From NCBI GenBank assembly GCA_020698575.1, contig CM036255.1, forward strand, positions 34,298,411 through 34,362,410: a stretch of DNA of 64,000 nt. The letters are read 5' to 3'. This document shows positions 9,096-21,300 of the stretch, one piece after another (within the stretch, counting starts at the first letter, position 1; the number at the start of each line of letters is the position of its first letter). The notes below the pieces were generated by a model. The model searched no databases and was not told the DNA's origin. It saw only the letters and a program-made list of their open reading frames with translations. A program made the translations under genes and the position numbers. This stretch comes from Bostrychus sinensis. Its lineage: Eukaryota; Chordata; Actinopteri; Gobiiformes; Eleotridae.

Positions 9096-11319
9096 CCACA
9101 CTAGGGGGCAGACGACTTAGCGCCGAGACTCCAGAAGGAAAGGAAAACATAAGAAAAACACGTTTTCAACCATTTTACATATTTCCTCAGGAGTCTGTTT
9201 GTAAAAATATAAACTTAATATTAACTTTTGTGGCTCAGTGGTGAATTTGACATAGTTTTAAAATGTGACACAAACAGTAAAAAGTAAATAATTCTGTAGC
9301 TCTGAAAAATATTAAGCTCAAATATAATGTTTCAGTTTGTTTATAAAAATACTGACTACATTAAAAGTTACCTTGAGATTAGCCTTTGAAAAAACTAAAA
9401 ACTTTATAAACAAAATGTATATATATATAAAAAATGTATTGGCAGAATTTATTTTTGTTCTTGCAGAAAACTTTGAGCTCAAAGACAGAAATCAAAAAGA
9501 CAATAAGCTGTGAACAGAGCGATAAAAACGTCACAGATCGTCTGAAAAATTCTGAGTTGGTCGTAGGAAATCTGAAGTTTCTGGAACAAACCGCTGAGAA
9601 ACACAGCTGCAAACATTTAAAACATTTAAATCTGTAAAATCATGGACGAAATGTAATTCAGTTTATATAACTTTTTAAACCTTTAATTAAAAAAAAGTCG
9701 ATGTTAAAAAAATGTTTCCACTAACTGCCTTTTCTTAATCTGAATTTTTCTCATTTTTATTTCAAATGACGAGGATTTTTGTGAAATGCAATAATTCTTA
9801 AAACAAAAGAGAAGATGATCTAGGTAAGAATAAAATGATTAAACCGTCACAATGTCCTACTGATTACTGTGGTTTTGACCTGGCACCTTCCAAAAACAAC
9901 AGTTTTTAAACAGTTTTTCCCTGCAAAACAATAATTAACACAAACAGGTGGAATAAAAAATGGCATAGTATGTGATTTAAAAGGAGAAATAATCTGGAAT
10001 TTATTTTTAAAAACGTTTGACTTTTGGCCAGAGAAATCCCACAGAACTGACGTAACAACATTTAACGTTTCAGACACAAGAAATAATCTTTTAGTAAAAC
10101 AAGAAATAATGATTAATACATAACAGAACTTATACAGCTGCTTATAAGAGAAATATCCTTTAAGACGTAAAACAAGGTAAAGATTTTAGAATTAAAAACA
10201 TTAAAATTAAAAACACTGAATTGTCTTAATGTGTGCAGCACTAAGTCTGTGTTTTTAAATTTCACAATATCAATTTTAAATTAAAGCTAAATCTGTGGAG
10301 AACAAACAACAACATTTGGACCGGAGATCATTTTAGACAAAAGTCACATTACAATAACTTCACCTTTGGTTTGAGAAAAGAAGCATTAAACCGTTTAAAA
10401 ATAAAAAAAAAACACAGATTTTTCCATGACAGCACTAAAACCTCACACACCAGGTTAAATATCACTTTTGACCAAACAGTTCCTCATTAAAATGCATTAA
10501 AAAAATCTGATTTCACCACAGCTTACGTTATTGGAGAAAGGTTAGAACCTTTACGTTACTGCAGTTTGAGCAGAGAAACCACACAGAACAACATTTTAAA
10601 CACAAAGAATGTTTTGTACAAGGTTTAAGTTAAGCACAGATTGATAAGATATTGTAAAAATATCTTAAATAAAATGTTAATGGAAGTTAATGATATCACA
10701 CGTAAAATGGAAAATTAAACCGTGACAGAGGCTTGGTACAAAGTGAGGGGACAAATAAGTAGTCAGCAAAAACTCTGACAAAAATACACATTAAACTAAA
10801 AAATATATTAAGCAATGCAAACTTTAGGAAGTCCGTATAAAAATAAAAATAAAAAATCTTTTGTTATGGCTCTTTACATTACCAAGCGTTGAAAAAATAT
10901 TTGGCTGCAATAAGTCACTTGTTAGAATCACTTAGATACAAGTTAATGCATTTTTAAATCCTGGAAAATAAAAAACAGTGAAGTGACAGAGAGAGATTTC
11001 ACCGTGAGGCTTTTTACACATAACACAAAACGTAAAGTAGACCAAACTTATTTAAAATCAGAGTATTTGTCAGAAATAAGCCCCGCAGGGAGACGTGGGT
11101 TTGCCTGAAGGAAACTGGGCTTAGAACAGCAGAGTTTTACAGAACAAGTTAAATAAAAGAGGATAAGAACAGAGAGAGAAGGGGAGGAACCGGTGTGGAA
11201 CCCAGAGTTCGGCTGAGACGCTGCAGGAGGACGTGGCCTGAGGAGTCTGGAGGTTTTATGGAGGTCTGAGTTCTCTGTGGACCTCATTAACATCTCAACA
11301 ACAACAGGACTCTGACTGA
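9096..11319. other. no gene seen; AT-rich
   Basis: About 2.2 kb of AT-rich sequence. The short open frames (for example 9379-9612 minus and 9847-10077 minus) lack domains and splice context. I see no repeat array, RNA gene or transposon end. Confidence 0.55.
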
Positions 11320-11415
11320 GACCAGACCACAGAGACCGGACCACAGAGACCACAGAGACCAGACCACAGAGACCACAGAGACCAGACCACAGAGACCACA
11401 GAGACCAGACCACAG
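11320..11415. repeat. 23-bp minisatellite, left part (ACCAGACCACAGAG)
   Basis: Alternating 14-mer 'accagaccacagag' and 9-mer 'accacagag' units, about four copies. The array is interrupted exactly at 11415 by a LINE and resumes at 13786. The last 15 bases before the LINE (gagaccagaccacag) are identical to the first 15 after it. Confidence 0.9.
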
Positions 11416-12545
11416 AATTTCAGAAAACAGCATAGTACAAAAACAGCAGCTTCAACTGTTGTAAATGATCTGATCAGAACTTTGGATAATAAACATCACC
11501 GTGCAGCGCTGTTTATTGATTTATCCAAAGCTTTTGATAACAGCGGATCACAAAATACTCCTGCAAAGTCTCAGTGGGACTCTCGGAACAGACAGGCGGC
11601 TGTTACCTGTCTGGGAGAACACAGTGTGTGCAGGGAGACCGCCTCACTTCAGCGTCTCAAAACATTTCTAAAGGGGGTGCCTCAGGGATCAATTCTTGGG
11701 CCTTTACTCTTCATCGTCTACACAAACAAAAATGCCAACTATCATTACAATGCTGACGACACTGTGATTTATTGTTCCGGGCCTACGCTGCATAAAGCTA
11801 TCACAAACTTACAGTCTGCATTTAACACCTTGCCACATAATTTGGACACTTTAAAATTGGTTCTGAATTCTAAAAAAAACAAATTGATGACTTTCACTCA
11901 GGGAAAAAACACTGTAGTCAATCTCCCAAACATCTGTACAGTCTTTGGTACAGAAGTCAAAGCAGTGTCCAAGGACTTGTAAGAAAATTGAAACTGAAAC
12001 TAGTTTTTTTCTTCCGAATCAAATCTTGTCTGTCATTTGAAGCAAAAAAAAAAAAAAAAACAGTTTGTAAATGCAACATTCCTGTCTGTCTTGGACTATG
12101 GGGACATTTTGTCCATGCATTCAATGGCTCAGTGTCTTCCTGCCTTGGACGCTGTGTTTCTTGGAGCCCTGAGGTTCATCACAAATTAGAAATTTCTTAC
12201 TCCTCACTGTTTACTCTCGGGTCAGTTCTCCCTTTCCATTCGCCGCTGGATTCATTGGCATCTTTTTATTTCCAAGGCAGTGCTGTGACTCCTTCCTCCT
12301 CATGTGAACCTTCAGCAGAGGTCTGCAGGGACGCATCACCTGCGCTCACACGACTTGTTTTTATCGACTGTTCCAAAAGTCTGCACTGACTTTGGAAAAA
12401 AGGCTTTTAACTTTGCAGCACCATCCTCATGGAATCAGCTCCAGAATGAAGTTCAGCTGAAGGAGCTGGTCTCACTTTACTCGTTTAAAGGCACTTTAAA
12501 GGACCTGGCAGAAAGACGTTCTGTCTGTCATTGTTTTAATTGATC
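11416..12545 (+). mobile_element. L2-like LINE, degraded reverse-transcriptase ORF (5' portion)
   Basis: Plus-strand frames show reverse-transcriptase motifs: AALFIDLSKAFD (finger/palm), VPQGSILGPLLFIVY, then NADDTVIY where the catalytic box is normally YADD. Frames then shift near 11985 and 12304, but the C-terminal part remains recognisable (FGKKAFNFAAPSSWNQLQ, LKELVSLYSFKGTLKDL). Known: this order matches vertebrate L2-type LINEs. The 5' end is truncated at the palm domain. The element's 3' UTR continues at 13627-13785 beyond a second LINE. Confidence 0.85.
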
Positions 12546-13626
12546 TGAGAACTTTGCATCCATCCTGTTCATCGACTTCAGCTCAGCCTTCAATACAATA
12601 CAACGGCACTGTATGATCAAAAAGCTTCAACTGCTCAACCTGTCTCCATATCTCATCCACTGGATTAACAACTTCCTCAGTAACAGACCACAGACTGTCA
12701 GAGTGGGCTCAGTCACATCATCCACCATGGTCACCAATGCCGGCGCACCCCAGGGGTGTGTGCTAAGCCCCTTTCTCTACACCCTCGACACAAACGACTG
12801 CATTAGCCCCTCACCTGTCACCACTTATTTCAAGTACTCGGACGACACTGCTATCCTGGCTCTGCTTACAGACAATAACTCCATTATCTCCTACCAACAG
12901 TCTGTCACTCACTTCATTAAGTGGTGCTCCAATAACAGTCTGGAGCTGAATGTGGACAAAACTAAGGAATTACTCATTCACACTCATTCACACATCCTGG
13001 ATCTGGCTCCCATCATTATACATGACAAAACAGTGGAACGTGTCAGTCACTTCAAGGATCTTGGACTCACATTAGACAATAAATTTACTTTTGAACAACA
13101 CATCACAGATATCCATAAACGCTCTCAACAAAGACTCCACATCCTCCGTAAGCTCCGTGCCCTCTCTGTCAGCCCACATCTTCTGTTACTGCTGTACACA
13201 AGTATTATTCAGCCCATCCTTCTCTACTGCTCTCCCTGTTACTTTAACATGCTCTCCATCACCAATAGAAATAAGCTGACTAAGGTCACACACACAGCAT
13301 CCAAAATGATCAGTTTGCCCACCACTGACCTCTCTCTCCTCAATAATAAAGCTGTTACACGTCTGGCCCGGACAGTCAGCAGAGACTCAGACCACCCTCT
13401 CCATACTCACTTCTCTCTGTTGCCCTCAGGCCGCAGATACAGAACTCTTAGGTGGAAACGGGCACGCTTCAGTAAAAGTTTTGTCCCTTCTGCCATTGCT
13501 GCCTTGAACAGTCTGTAAACATCCTCATTGTGTGCTGTCTTTGTGTGTGTTCAATGTTTGTACTTCTTATTGTACTGACAGAGTGTGTGGAAACAAATTT
13601 CCCCTTGGGGACAATAAAGGTCTATC
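12546..13626 (+). mobile_element. second LINE (L2/Rex1-like) nested in the first
   Basis: An open frame from about 12560 to 13518 encodes FIDFSSAFNTI, GAPQGCVLSPFLYTL, a KYSDDTAIL catalytic box (Ser in place of the usual Ala), LNVDKTKELL, VSHFKDLGLTLD, and the C-terminal HFSLLPSGRRYR tail. Known: this series of motifs is typical of the Jockey-superfamily LINEs of fish. The 5' end is truncated at the palm. The 3' end reads 'ttggggacaataaagg' + 'tctatc', as in such elements. The frame is nearly intact (over 300 codons), so this insertion looks younger than its host LINE. Confidence 0.85.
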
Positions 13627-13785
13627 AAACTGTGAAATGCTATTTAATGTTTTGTATGAATTTGATTGCAAGTCTGTCGCTGTATTGGTAACTGTGCTGC
13701 TGCCACTTGCCAGGACGCTCTTGTAAGACATTTTTAATCTCAATGAGTTTTTAAATCCTGGTTAAATAAAGGTTTGAATGAAAAA
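13627..13785 (+). mobile_element. 3' UTR of the outer L2-like LINE
   Basis: 'cttgtaagacatttttaatc' followed by 'tcaatgag' and 'cctggttaaataaagg' is the usual 3' tail of vertebrate L2-like elements. It belongs to the LINE at 11416-12545, which shows that the second LINE is inserted within the first. It ends with a short A run, then the minisatellite resumes. Confidence 0.8.
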
Positions 13786-14270
13786 GAGACCAGACCACAG
13801 AGACCACAGAGACCAGACCACAGAGACCAGACCACAGAGAACACAGAGACCAGACCACAGAGACCAGACCACAGAGACCACAGAGACCAGACCACAGAGA
13901 CCACAGAGACCAGACCACAGAGACCACAGAGACCAGACCACAGAGACCACAGAGACCAGACCACAGAGAACACAGAGACCAGACCACAGAGAACACAGAG
14001 ACCAGACCACAGAGAACACAGAGACCAGACCACAGAGACCACTGAGAGCAGACCACAGAGAACACAGAGACCAGACCACAGAGACCACAGAGACCAGACC
14101 ACAGAGAACACAGAGACCAGACCACAGAGACCACAGAGACCAGACCACAGAGATCACTGAGAGCAGACCACAGAGACCAGACCACATAGACCAGACCACA
14201 GAGAACACAGAGACCAGACCACAGAGACCACAGAGACCAGACCACAGAGACCACAGAGACCAGACCACAG
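13786..14270. repeat. 23-bp minisatellite, right part
   Basis: About 20 further units of the 'accagaccacagag' + 'accacagag' pattern, with 'aacacagag' and 'actgagagc' variants. All frames on both strands are open by composition (WSLWSGLCGL-type or QTTETTETRPQ-type peptides). These are not genes. Confidence 0.93.
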
Positions 14271-15000
14271 CTGGGACCAAGTCTGGACTCCAGGTCTGAG
14301 GCTGAGGTGAGACAGAGACAGGGGCCCTGTCCTGGTTTAGTTAAATGTCTCATATTCTGCTTTTCTCAGTCAGAGTTGATGTTTTAGGGAGATTATTCCA
14401 GCCTCGGCTCTGTCACAGATCACCAACAACTTTTATTTTTAGAAATACATTTTTTCCTCTGCTCTGTAGAATCTAAAAAATAACTCCCATTAAAACTGGT
14501 TGGAACTTTTTGTTGGTACAAAAAAATCCCAAATCCATCAAAATAAGGACAGGAAACCCTGCTCAGCTATTGGTCAGTGAGAAGCAGCTACCTCCGTCAC
14601 ATGAGCGGAGCAGATTCTAGCGATGTTAGGATTTGTTTGGACTTTTACAAAAGTGTCAGATATAAACGGTCTGGGCCTGAGCGGCAGAGACCACAGAGGA
14701 TGTTATTTTTACAGCGAGGGCAGAGAGACAGACGACTACAGATCCCTGCTGTCCACGTTCCAGGCTACAGACGCTGAGCAAGGCAGGGCGTGGCCACAGT
14801 TATTTAACCTATTACTGAGAGAATAAATCATCTCAATACAAGCTTTTGGTGTCACTGCTCTGCTGTGCAGGGGAAGCCCATTCCATTTTCTGCTAATGAG
14901 CCTGAAAACGTGGTTGATTTGGTTAACGGTCACTCGTCTCACTCAGGGCTCATACCTCCTCCTCACTCCACGTCTGACCGCCGCACAGTTCTCCATCACC
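14271..15000. other. no supported gene
   Basis: Contains short overlapping open frames (14577-14826 plus, 14736-14942 minus) without recognisable domains. I see no transposon end. Confidence 0.5.
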
Positions 15001-16239
15001 ATACACGTGCATTTGTTTTGGTTATGACTGTACACGTGCATTTGTTTTGGTTATGTCTGTACACGTGCATTTGTTTTGGTTATGTCTGTACACGTGCATT
15101 TGTTTTGGTTATGACTGTACACGTGCGTTTGTTTTGGTTATGACTGTACACGTGCGTTTGTTTTGGTTATGTCTGTACACGTGCATTTGTTTTGGTTATG
15201 TCTGTACACGTGCGTTTGTTTTGGTTATCACTGTACACGTGCGTTTGTTTTGGTTATCACTGTACACGTGCATTTGTTTTGGTTATCACTGTACACGTGC
15301 ATTTGTTTTGGTTATGTCTGTACACGTGCGTTTGTTTTGGTTATGTCTGTACACATGCGTTTGTTTTGGTTATCACTGTACACGTGCATTTGTTTTGGTT
15401 ATGTCTGTACACGTGCGTTTGTTTTGGTTATGTCTGTACACATGCGTTTGTTTTGGTTATGGCCGTACACGTGCGTTTGTTTTGGTTATGGCTGTACACG
15501 TGCGTTTGTTTTGGTTATGGCCGTACACGTGCATTTGTTTTGGTTATGTCTGTACACGTGCATTTGTTTTGGTTATGTCTGTACACGTGCATTTGTTTTG
15601 GTTATCACTGTACACATGCGTTTGTTTTGGTTATGTCTGTACACGTGCATTTGTTTTGGTTATGTCTGTACACGTGCATTTGTTTTGGTTATCACTGTAC
15701 ACGTGCATTTGTTTTGGTTATGTCTGTACACGTGCATTTGTTTTGGTTATCACTGTACACCTGCATTTGTTTTGGTTATCACTGTACACCTGCATTTGTT
15801 TTGGTTATGTCTGTACACGTGCGTTTGTTTTGGTTAAGTTTGTACACGTGCATTTGTTTTGGTTATGTCTGTACACGTGTGTTTGTTTTGGTTATGGCTG
15901 TACACGTGCGTTTGTTTTGGTTATGTCTGTACACGTGCCTTTGTTTTGGTTATGGCTGTACACGTGTGTTTGTTTTGGTTATGGCTGTACACGTGTGTTT
16001 GTTTTGGTTATGGCTGTACACGTGCGTTAGTTTTGGTTATGTTTGTACACGCATTTGTTTTGGTTATGTTTGTACACGTGTGTTTGTTTTGGTTATGGCT
16101 GTACACGTGTGTTTGTTTTGGTTATGGCTGTACACGTGCGTTAGTTTTGGTTATGTTTGTACACGCATTTGTTTTGGTTATGTTTGTACACCTGCGTTTG
16201 TTTTGGTTATCGCTGTGCGGTTGTTTTGGTTATGTTTAC
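15001..16239. repeat. 29-bp minisatellite with a CACGTG E-box per unit, about 42 copies
   Basis: The unit consists of 'tgtacacgtgcatttg' followed by 'ttttggttatgtc' (29 bp). Most units keep the palindrome CACGTG; a few have CACATG or CACCTG. Two units near 16050 and 16165 are shortened to 'tacacgcattt'. 29 bp is not a multiple of three, yet none of the three forward frames contains a stop for long stretches, giving spurious LFWLCLYTC-type frames up to 407 codons. Confidence 0.95.
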
Positions 16240-16450
16240 CCACAAAGCCCTGCAGCGTGGTCTACTTCCTGGTTTTGTGTCGCTGTTTGGTTTGCTTTGC
16301 CGAGACATTTTCAGGTGGACCAGAGTTTGCTTTTTTGGTCCGGATCAGAGTTCGATTGTGCATTCACACCTCACCAAACGAACCAGACTTTCTGAGCAAA
16401 CAAACTAGAGTTTGATTAAAGCGACCAAACAGTCCTGGTGTAAATGCTCC
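16240..16450. repeat. likely dispersed-repeat fragment
   Basis: The stretch 'cattcacacctcaccaaacg' with 'ggtccggatcagagttcg' and 'gcaaacaaactagagtttg' resembles a common dispersed fish DNA-transposon-like repeat. No inverted termini or target duplication could be defined. Confidence 0.35.
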
Positions 16451-17390
16451 CTCAATGTTGTTGGTGATTTCTGACTGACCCAAGGCTAAAATAATTCCCC
16501 TTGAAAAATCCACTTTGCAAAATATTTCATTTTTTGTGTATATTTTTTACAACAACAGTGAAATGCTCTTACATAAACTGCCATAAAAAAGGTTAAAATT
16601 ATGGAAATGATGAAATATTTACTATTTATGATCAGGGCACAGGTTGCCACTGCAAAGGTAATAACAAAATCAAATTTGAAAAGGACACTTTTGTCCTCAC
16701 TGGGGCACAAAGGGTTAAGGTTACAGGAAGCATGTGGAGCGTCTGAAGGACTGATGTTCTGACATCTGGAAGAGCTGCCAAAGTCTGAGATAAACTGAGG
16801 GTCTGTGCCTTTAGAGCTCCAAAAGTTAGCACTAACTTTTTAATCTGCAACACAAAATCTGGAAATGTTGGGACATTTTTAAATTTTAAATAAAATTAAA
16901 ACTAAAAGTCTTTCAGTTCACATGAGACAATATTTTCTTCCCAATAGAACAAAGATAACATAACAAATGTTTCCTCTGAGAAATGGGACACTTATCACAA
17001 AATGAGCTCATTTCAAATGTGCTGCCTACAGGTCTCAGTTGGGACAGGGGCAGGTTTACCTCAGGTTTTTAATACTTTATAAGCCCCGCGGACGCCCAGA
17101 GAAACCAATAAGGTACCACTGAGTTTCATTGAGGTTTATGAAGAAGCATTAGACCCATTATTCCTGTGGCTGACCGCGGTGTGGCTGGAGGCTGCTGTAG
17201 GTTTGATTCCGGTCCCTTGTGTCCAGAGAGAGGTTTTGGTAAATGTCGTCTGCAGGTTCACGCCAGTTCTCGTAATCCATCTGTAAAGAAAATATATAAA
17301 TGTGGAGATTCTCACTCATCCAGGTCACTGACTACAGAGGGTTCACCCTAACCCTGCTAAAAACACTTTCACTGTTATCTTCCAGACTTT
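16451..17390. other. no gene seen
   Basis: AT-rich; only short meaningless open frames. No repeat array. Confidence 0.5.
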
Positions 17391-17505
17391 CATTCATTTT
17401 CTACCGCTTTTCCCTTTAGGGGTCGCGGGTGACTGGAGCCTATCCCAGTAACTTTGGGCCGAAGGCGGGGTACACCCTGGACAGGGGCCAGCTTGCCGCG
17501 GACTG
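17391..17505 (+). mobile_element. fragment of the 'TTTTCTACCGCTT...CCACCGTGC' fish short repeat
   Basis: 'cattcattttctaccgct' followed by 'ggtcgcgggtgactggagcc' and 'tatcccagtaactttggg' matches the left part of a very abundant fish interspersed repeat. A longer copy lies at 21850-22210. It is truncated on the right. Confidence 0.7.
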
Positions 17506-18259
17506 CAGCGTTGCAGCAGCACATGTGAAGGGGCGTGGCAGCAGCTGGGCCGCGGGGAGGGAGGTCTCTTAAAAGGACAGGGACCTAATCTGAGCGTTTT
17601 GTCAGAGAGTCAAACGATGATTCTTCAATAAGGTTTTTTCAATAATTATTGCGTTTTCTGACCAACAAAACGTAAGATGCTGATGGAGCCGTCCTAATTT
17701 CATTTAAAAGACATAAAAAAGCATAATATGGGCCCTTTAAACTGCAATAAAATTATAAATCATTATTTTTCATTTAACCCATTTATTTACCATTTATTAA
17801 CCCTTTAGATGCCAGTTTTGGACATACACCACTGACCACTTTTAAGAAAAATGTTCTCTAACTCAGTATGTTATCTACTGTTATCAGTCTGAGGCTGACT
17901 TTGGTACATTATTAGTTTTTGTGTCAAATTAAATAAAAACATTACACTGGCACTGTGAACTACAAAATTTGTACCATAGACTTCTATTATAAACACATTT
18001 TATAATTTAAGCGAAAAAGATTTTTTGTGTCTTATTTCTCAATTTTCTGCAGCAAACTCCACAAAATTTAGTAAAATTAAAAAGAAATGCAATATTGCCA
18101 TATTTTATTCTCCTCTAACTTTCTTTCTTCTGTGTTAATATTGTTAGTTTTTCACAGAGTTTGCTGATAAAAGACTTATCCTTATCCATACCAGAAGAAA
18201 ACTTTATAGATATAGAACTTATATGTGTTAAAGTGGAGCGGTGTCTTTGACAGAAATAC
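17506..18259. other. 3' flank of the CD300/pIgR-like gene; no other gene
   Basis: AT-rich. If the tail exon at 18260-18300 is read through without splicing, the frame would end after about 26 further codons near 18181; otherwise a last exon lies to the left and is not recognised. Confidence 0.4.
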
Positions 18260-18300
18260 CTCAGAGTTGGAGCTCCTCGTGTTCCCTGCAGCTCTCCGCT
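18260..18300 (-). CDS. CD300/pIgR-like: cytoplasmic-tail exon
   Basis: Acceptor tttcacag| and donor GAG|gtattt bound 41 bp in phase 1-0, coding ERRAAGNTRSSNSE, a basic and serine-rich juxtamembrane stretch. No ITIM or ITAM tyrosine motif is visible in this exon; later tail exons are not identified. Confidence 0.6.
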
Positions 18301-21300
18301 CTGTGAAACAAATCCTTTATTAGAATTACAGGATAACTGTAGACCAAACAGATGTTTTAACATTAAACAAAAGTACAACAACATGATCTCACATCACTTA
18401 TATTCTCCTTGGCTTTGTCTCCCCAGGTTAGATACTTGTGTTAATCGAGGCTGTGTATATTTAAACAGTAAGACTATATTTTAGAGTTAGAAAAAGGTCA
18501 GTGTGAAGACGTTCTGCGGTGTCTGAGATGGTGGCAGTGACAGTGGTGACGAGGCTGTTTCTCACCTCTTCTGTTGTTCCTCTTTCTGCAGACGATCAGA
18601 GACACCGCTGTGATCGTCAGAGCCACACAGACTGGGATCAGAGTCACCAACAGCAGAAACCAGAGACCTGGGGAAAAGACCCAGCAGAAGTTCAGTCACT
18701 GAACTCTTGGGTTGTTCATGAGTTACTGTGAACTCACCTGGCCCCTGTTCAGGCGCTGGACCTGACGGACTCACGGTAAACGGTGCTTTAGAGGAAGCTG
18801 CAGCTGGAGAGACAGCACAGAACAACTCAGAATAAAACTCTTGTGGATAATAAAGGAGAGGAACTATTCTAGGAATATTCTTTTAATAAACCACATTCAG
18901 ACTCACCATCTGTGACTTCAATCCAGAATTCTCTTGAGTTCTTGTCCAGATGACACTGATAGGCTCCAGAGTCAGACCTGGTCAGGTTTGTGATCGTCAC
19001 AACCATAAGACTCAGATCTTCAGAGTGTTTGATGTATTTAATCCTGTATCTGCCGTTCTGCTGTCTGTCTCCTGTCGTCTCCACCAAAATGTCCTCCTCA
19101 GAGCATTTATTTCTACAGAACATCTTCTTGTTTCCATGAACATAAAACAGACTGGAGTGAGTATAATCTTCTCCTTCAGCTGCTGTGTAAACTGGACTCT
19201 TTGGTCGGTCCTGTCCCTCTGTTCAACAAAAACAAAGTCAGTGTGATATGAAGGGACCTGTTCAAACCTGGCATTACATCCACACAGAGACACATCACAT
19301 GTGTGCAGTTATGTCTCAAATGTGCAGTGAATCCAAACTGAGAACTGGTTCTGAATCATCTTTGAGCCACATGTGACTGTTCAGTTACACTGTAACCTTG
19401 GTTCTCTGAGTGAGGAGACTGGGCAGGTTTCTGTGTGTGCTCCTGCGCAGGCTGCAGCCTGAACTCTGTCAGAGACCTAACGGGGCGCAGTGTAGAGCGG
19501 CGCTGGTCCAGGCTCCCACGGCCTGCTCAGGACAGGAGACCACAGTGGAACTCAGAGACCTGTGTGAAGTTGGCCCCCCCACATGATTGAAAATTTAAAA
19601 AACTATATCAGTTCGTTTGTGCATCGTTTGTGCATCGTTTGTGCACACAAAATGAGAATTTGTGCACAATTGTTTTTTTTAGATAATAAACATTATTTTT
19701 TCAGGCCAGCTCCCCCACTCAGCCCCCCCATATCGTCTAAATCACTCCAAAAAATATTTAAAAAATGGAGGGAGCACAAATGTTAATTTTGCGTGCACAA
19801 ACGATGCACAAATGAATGACACCATTTTGGAGTGATTTAGACCAGTGGTGTCAAACTCAGTTCATGGTTCATGGCCGAAATTCAACAATCATAGTAGGTC
19901 ACGGGCCGAACAAGACATAAATAAAGAAATTAAAGTATAAAAGTGTAAATTTAAATTGTATAATTTTTATAGTTATTTTTGGACAAAGGGCACTGTGTAA
20001 TATGCTTTGTAGATTTCATCATTCATTTCATTAAAAATGGTATTTATATTTTAACATAACAAACCTATCATGTGCTGATATAATACTGTCTCACTTTTTT
20101 AAAATTTGATGACAGCAGCTTGTGTCAAAAACATTTTTAGTGTAGCCCTGCTCAAGGCCAGAAGACCACAAGCATCCAATAAATCCAATACTAATAACAG
20201 TATTAAAACACGTTTTATTCCTAGTCTTGTTGCCGAATTGTGGACAATTAACCTATTTTGTTGTAAAATGCTCAGTCCAGCTTTTTTTTAGTAAGCATTT
20301 CACATTTGTTGTCTTTTTCACATATTTGAGACCTGTTGCTATCAAAAATGAGCATTTATTTTTTATGAAGTGGTAATATATTTTTATCTTGTGACTATAA
20401 TGTTGAATTTGCTTCTACCACTGCATTCTATAACTTTTATACACAGTGTCCCAACATTTAGTTTGAGTTTGTTATAGTTCTGTGAAGACAAGGGGACACA
20501 GAACTGTCCTCTGTCCAGAGCTGATCAGTGCTGTGTCCTCTGTGAGCTCACAGCAGCTTCACTTTGTGACTTTGCTTTATTAAACCCCCAGCTCTGCTGT
20601 GAGACCACACTCCTTCACCTTCTGTAGCTTCTGCTTTGTCCAGCTTTTTGTACTTGTTGGGACTTTTGCTTCAGAGCGTGTTCTTTACTGAGCCTGTGGC
20701 CACATTAGCTCTACATTAGCTCCACATTAGCTCCACATTAGCTCTACATTAGCTCTACATTAGCTCTACATTAGCTCCACATTTAGCGCAGCTCTTGAGT
20801 CCACAGACAGTCTCTCTTCCTCCAAGTGGATTTAAAAGCCCTGCTCTCACTCTTCACTTTTCCTCTGTTCAGTTATTTCGGGGTAAAGTCTCTGAAGCAC
20901 GTGCACGGAGCAGCTCTGTCGGAGATGAGACAAGTCATAGCAGCAGTGCGCTACAGAGCTGCTGCAGTGCATTATGGGACTCGTAGATCTCACGGTAAAA
21001 ATTATTAATTGAAATTAGGAATTGTCTCGCGGGCCAGACAGAAAGGTCTTGCGGGCCGGATTAGGCCCGCGGGCCGTATCTCTGACACCCCTGGTTTAGA
21101 CGATATGGGGGGGCTGAGTCAAAAAAATTAACTATTAATATTTTAAAAATGGAGGGAGCACAAATGTTAATTTTGCGTGCACAAACGATGCACAAACGAA
21201 TGACACCATTTTGGAGTGATTTATACGATATGGGGGGCTGAGTGGGGGGGGGCTGGCCTGAAAAAAGAATGTTTATTATCTAAAAAACCAATTGTGCACA

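Noticed and set aside
15047..16415. Long forward frames (LFWLCLYTCVCFGY type) that look membrane-like
   Set aside because: A 29-bp repeat open in all three forward frames; the apparent hydrophobicity is a consequence of the repeat sequence.
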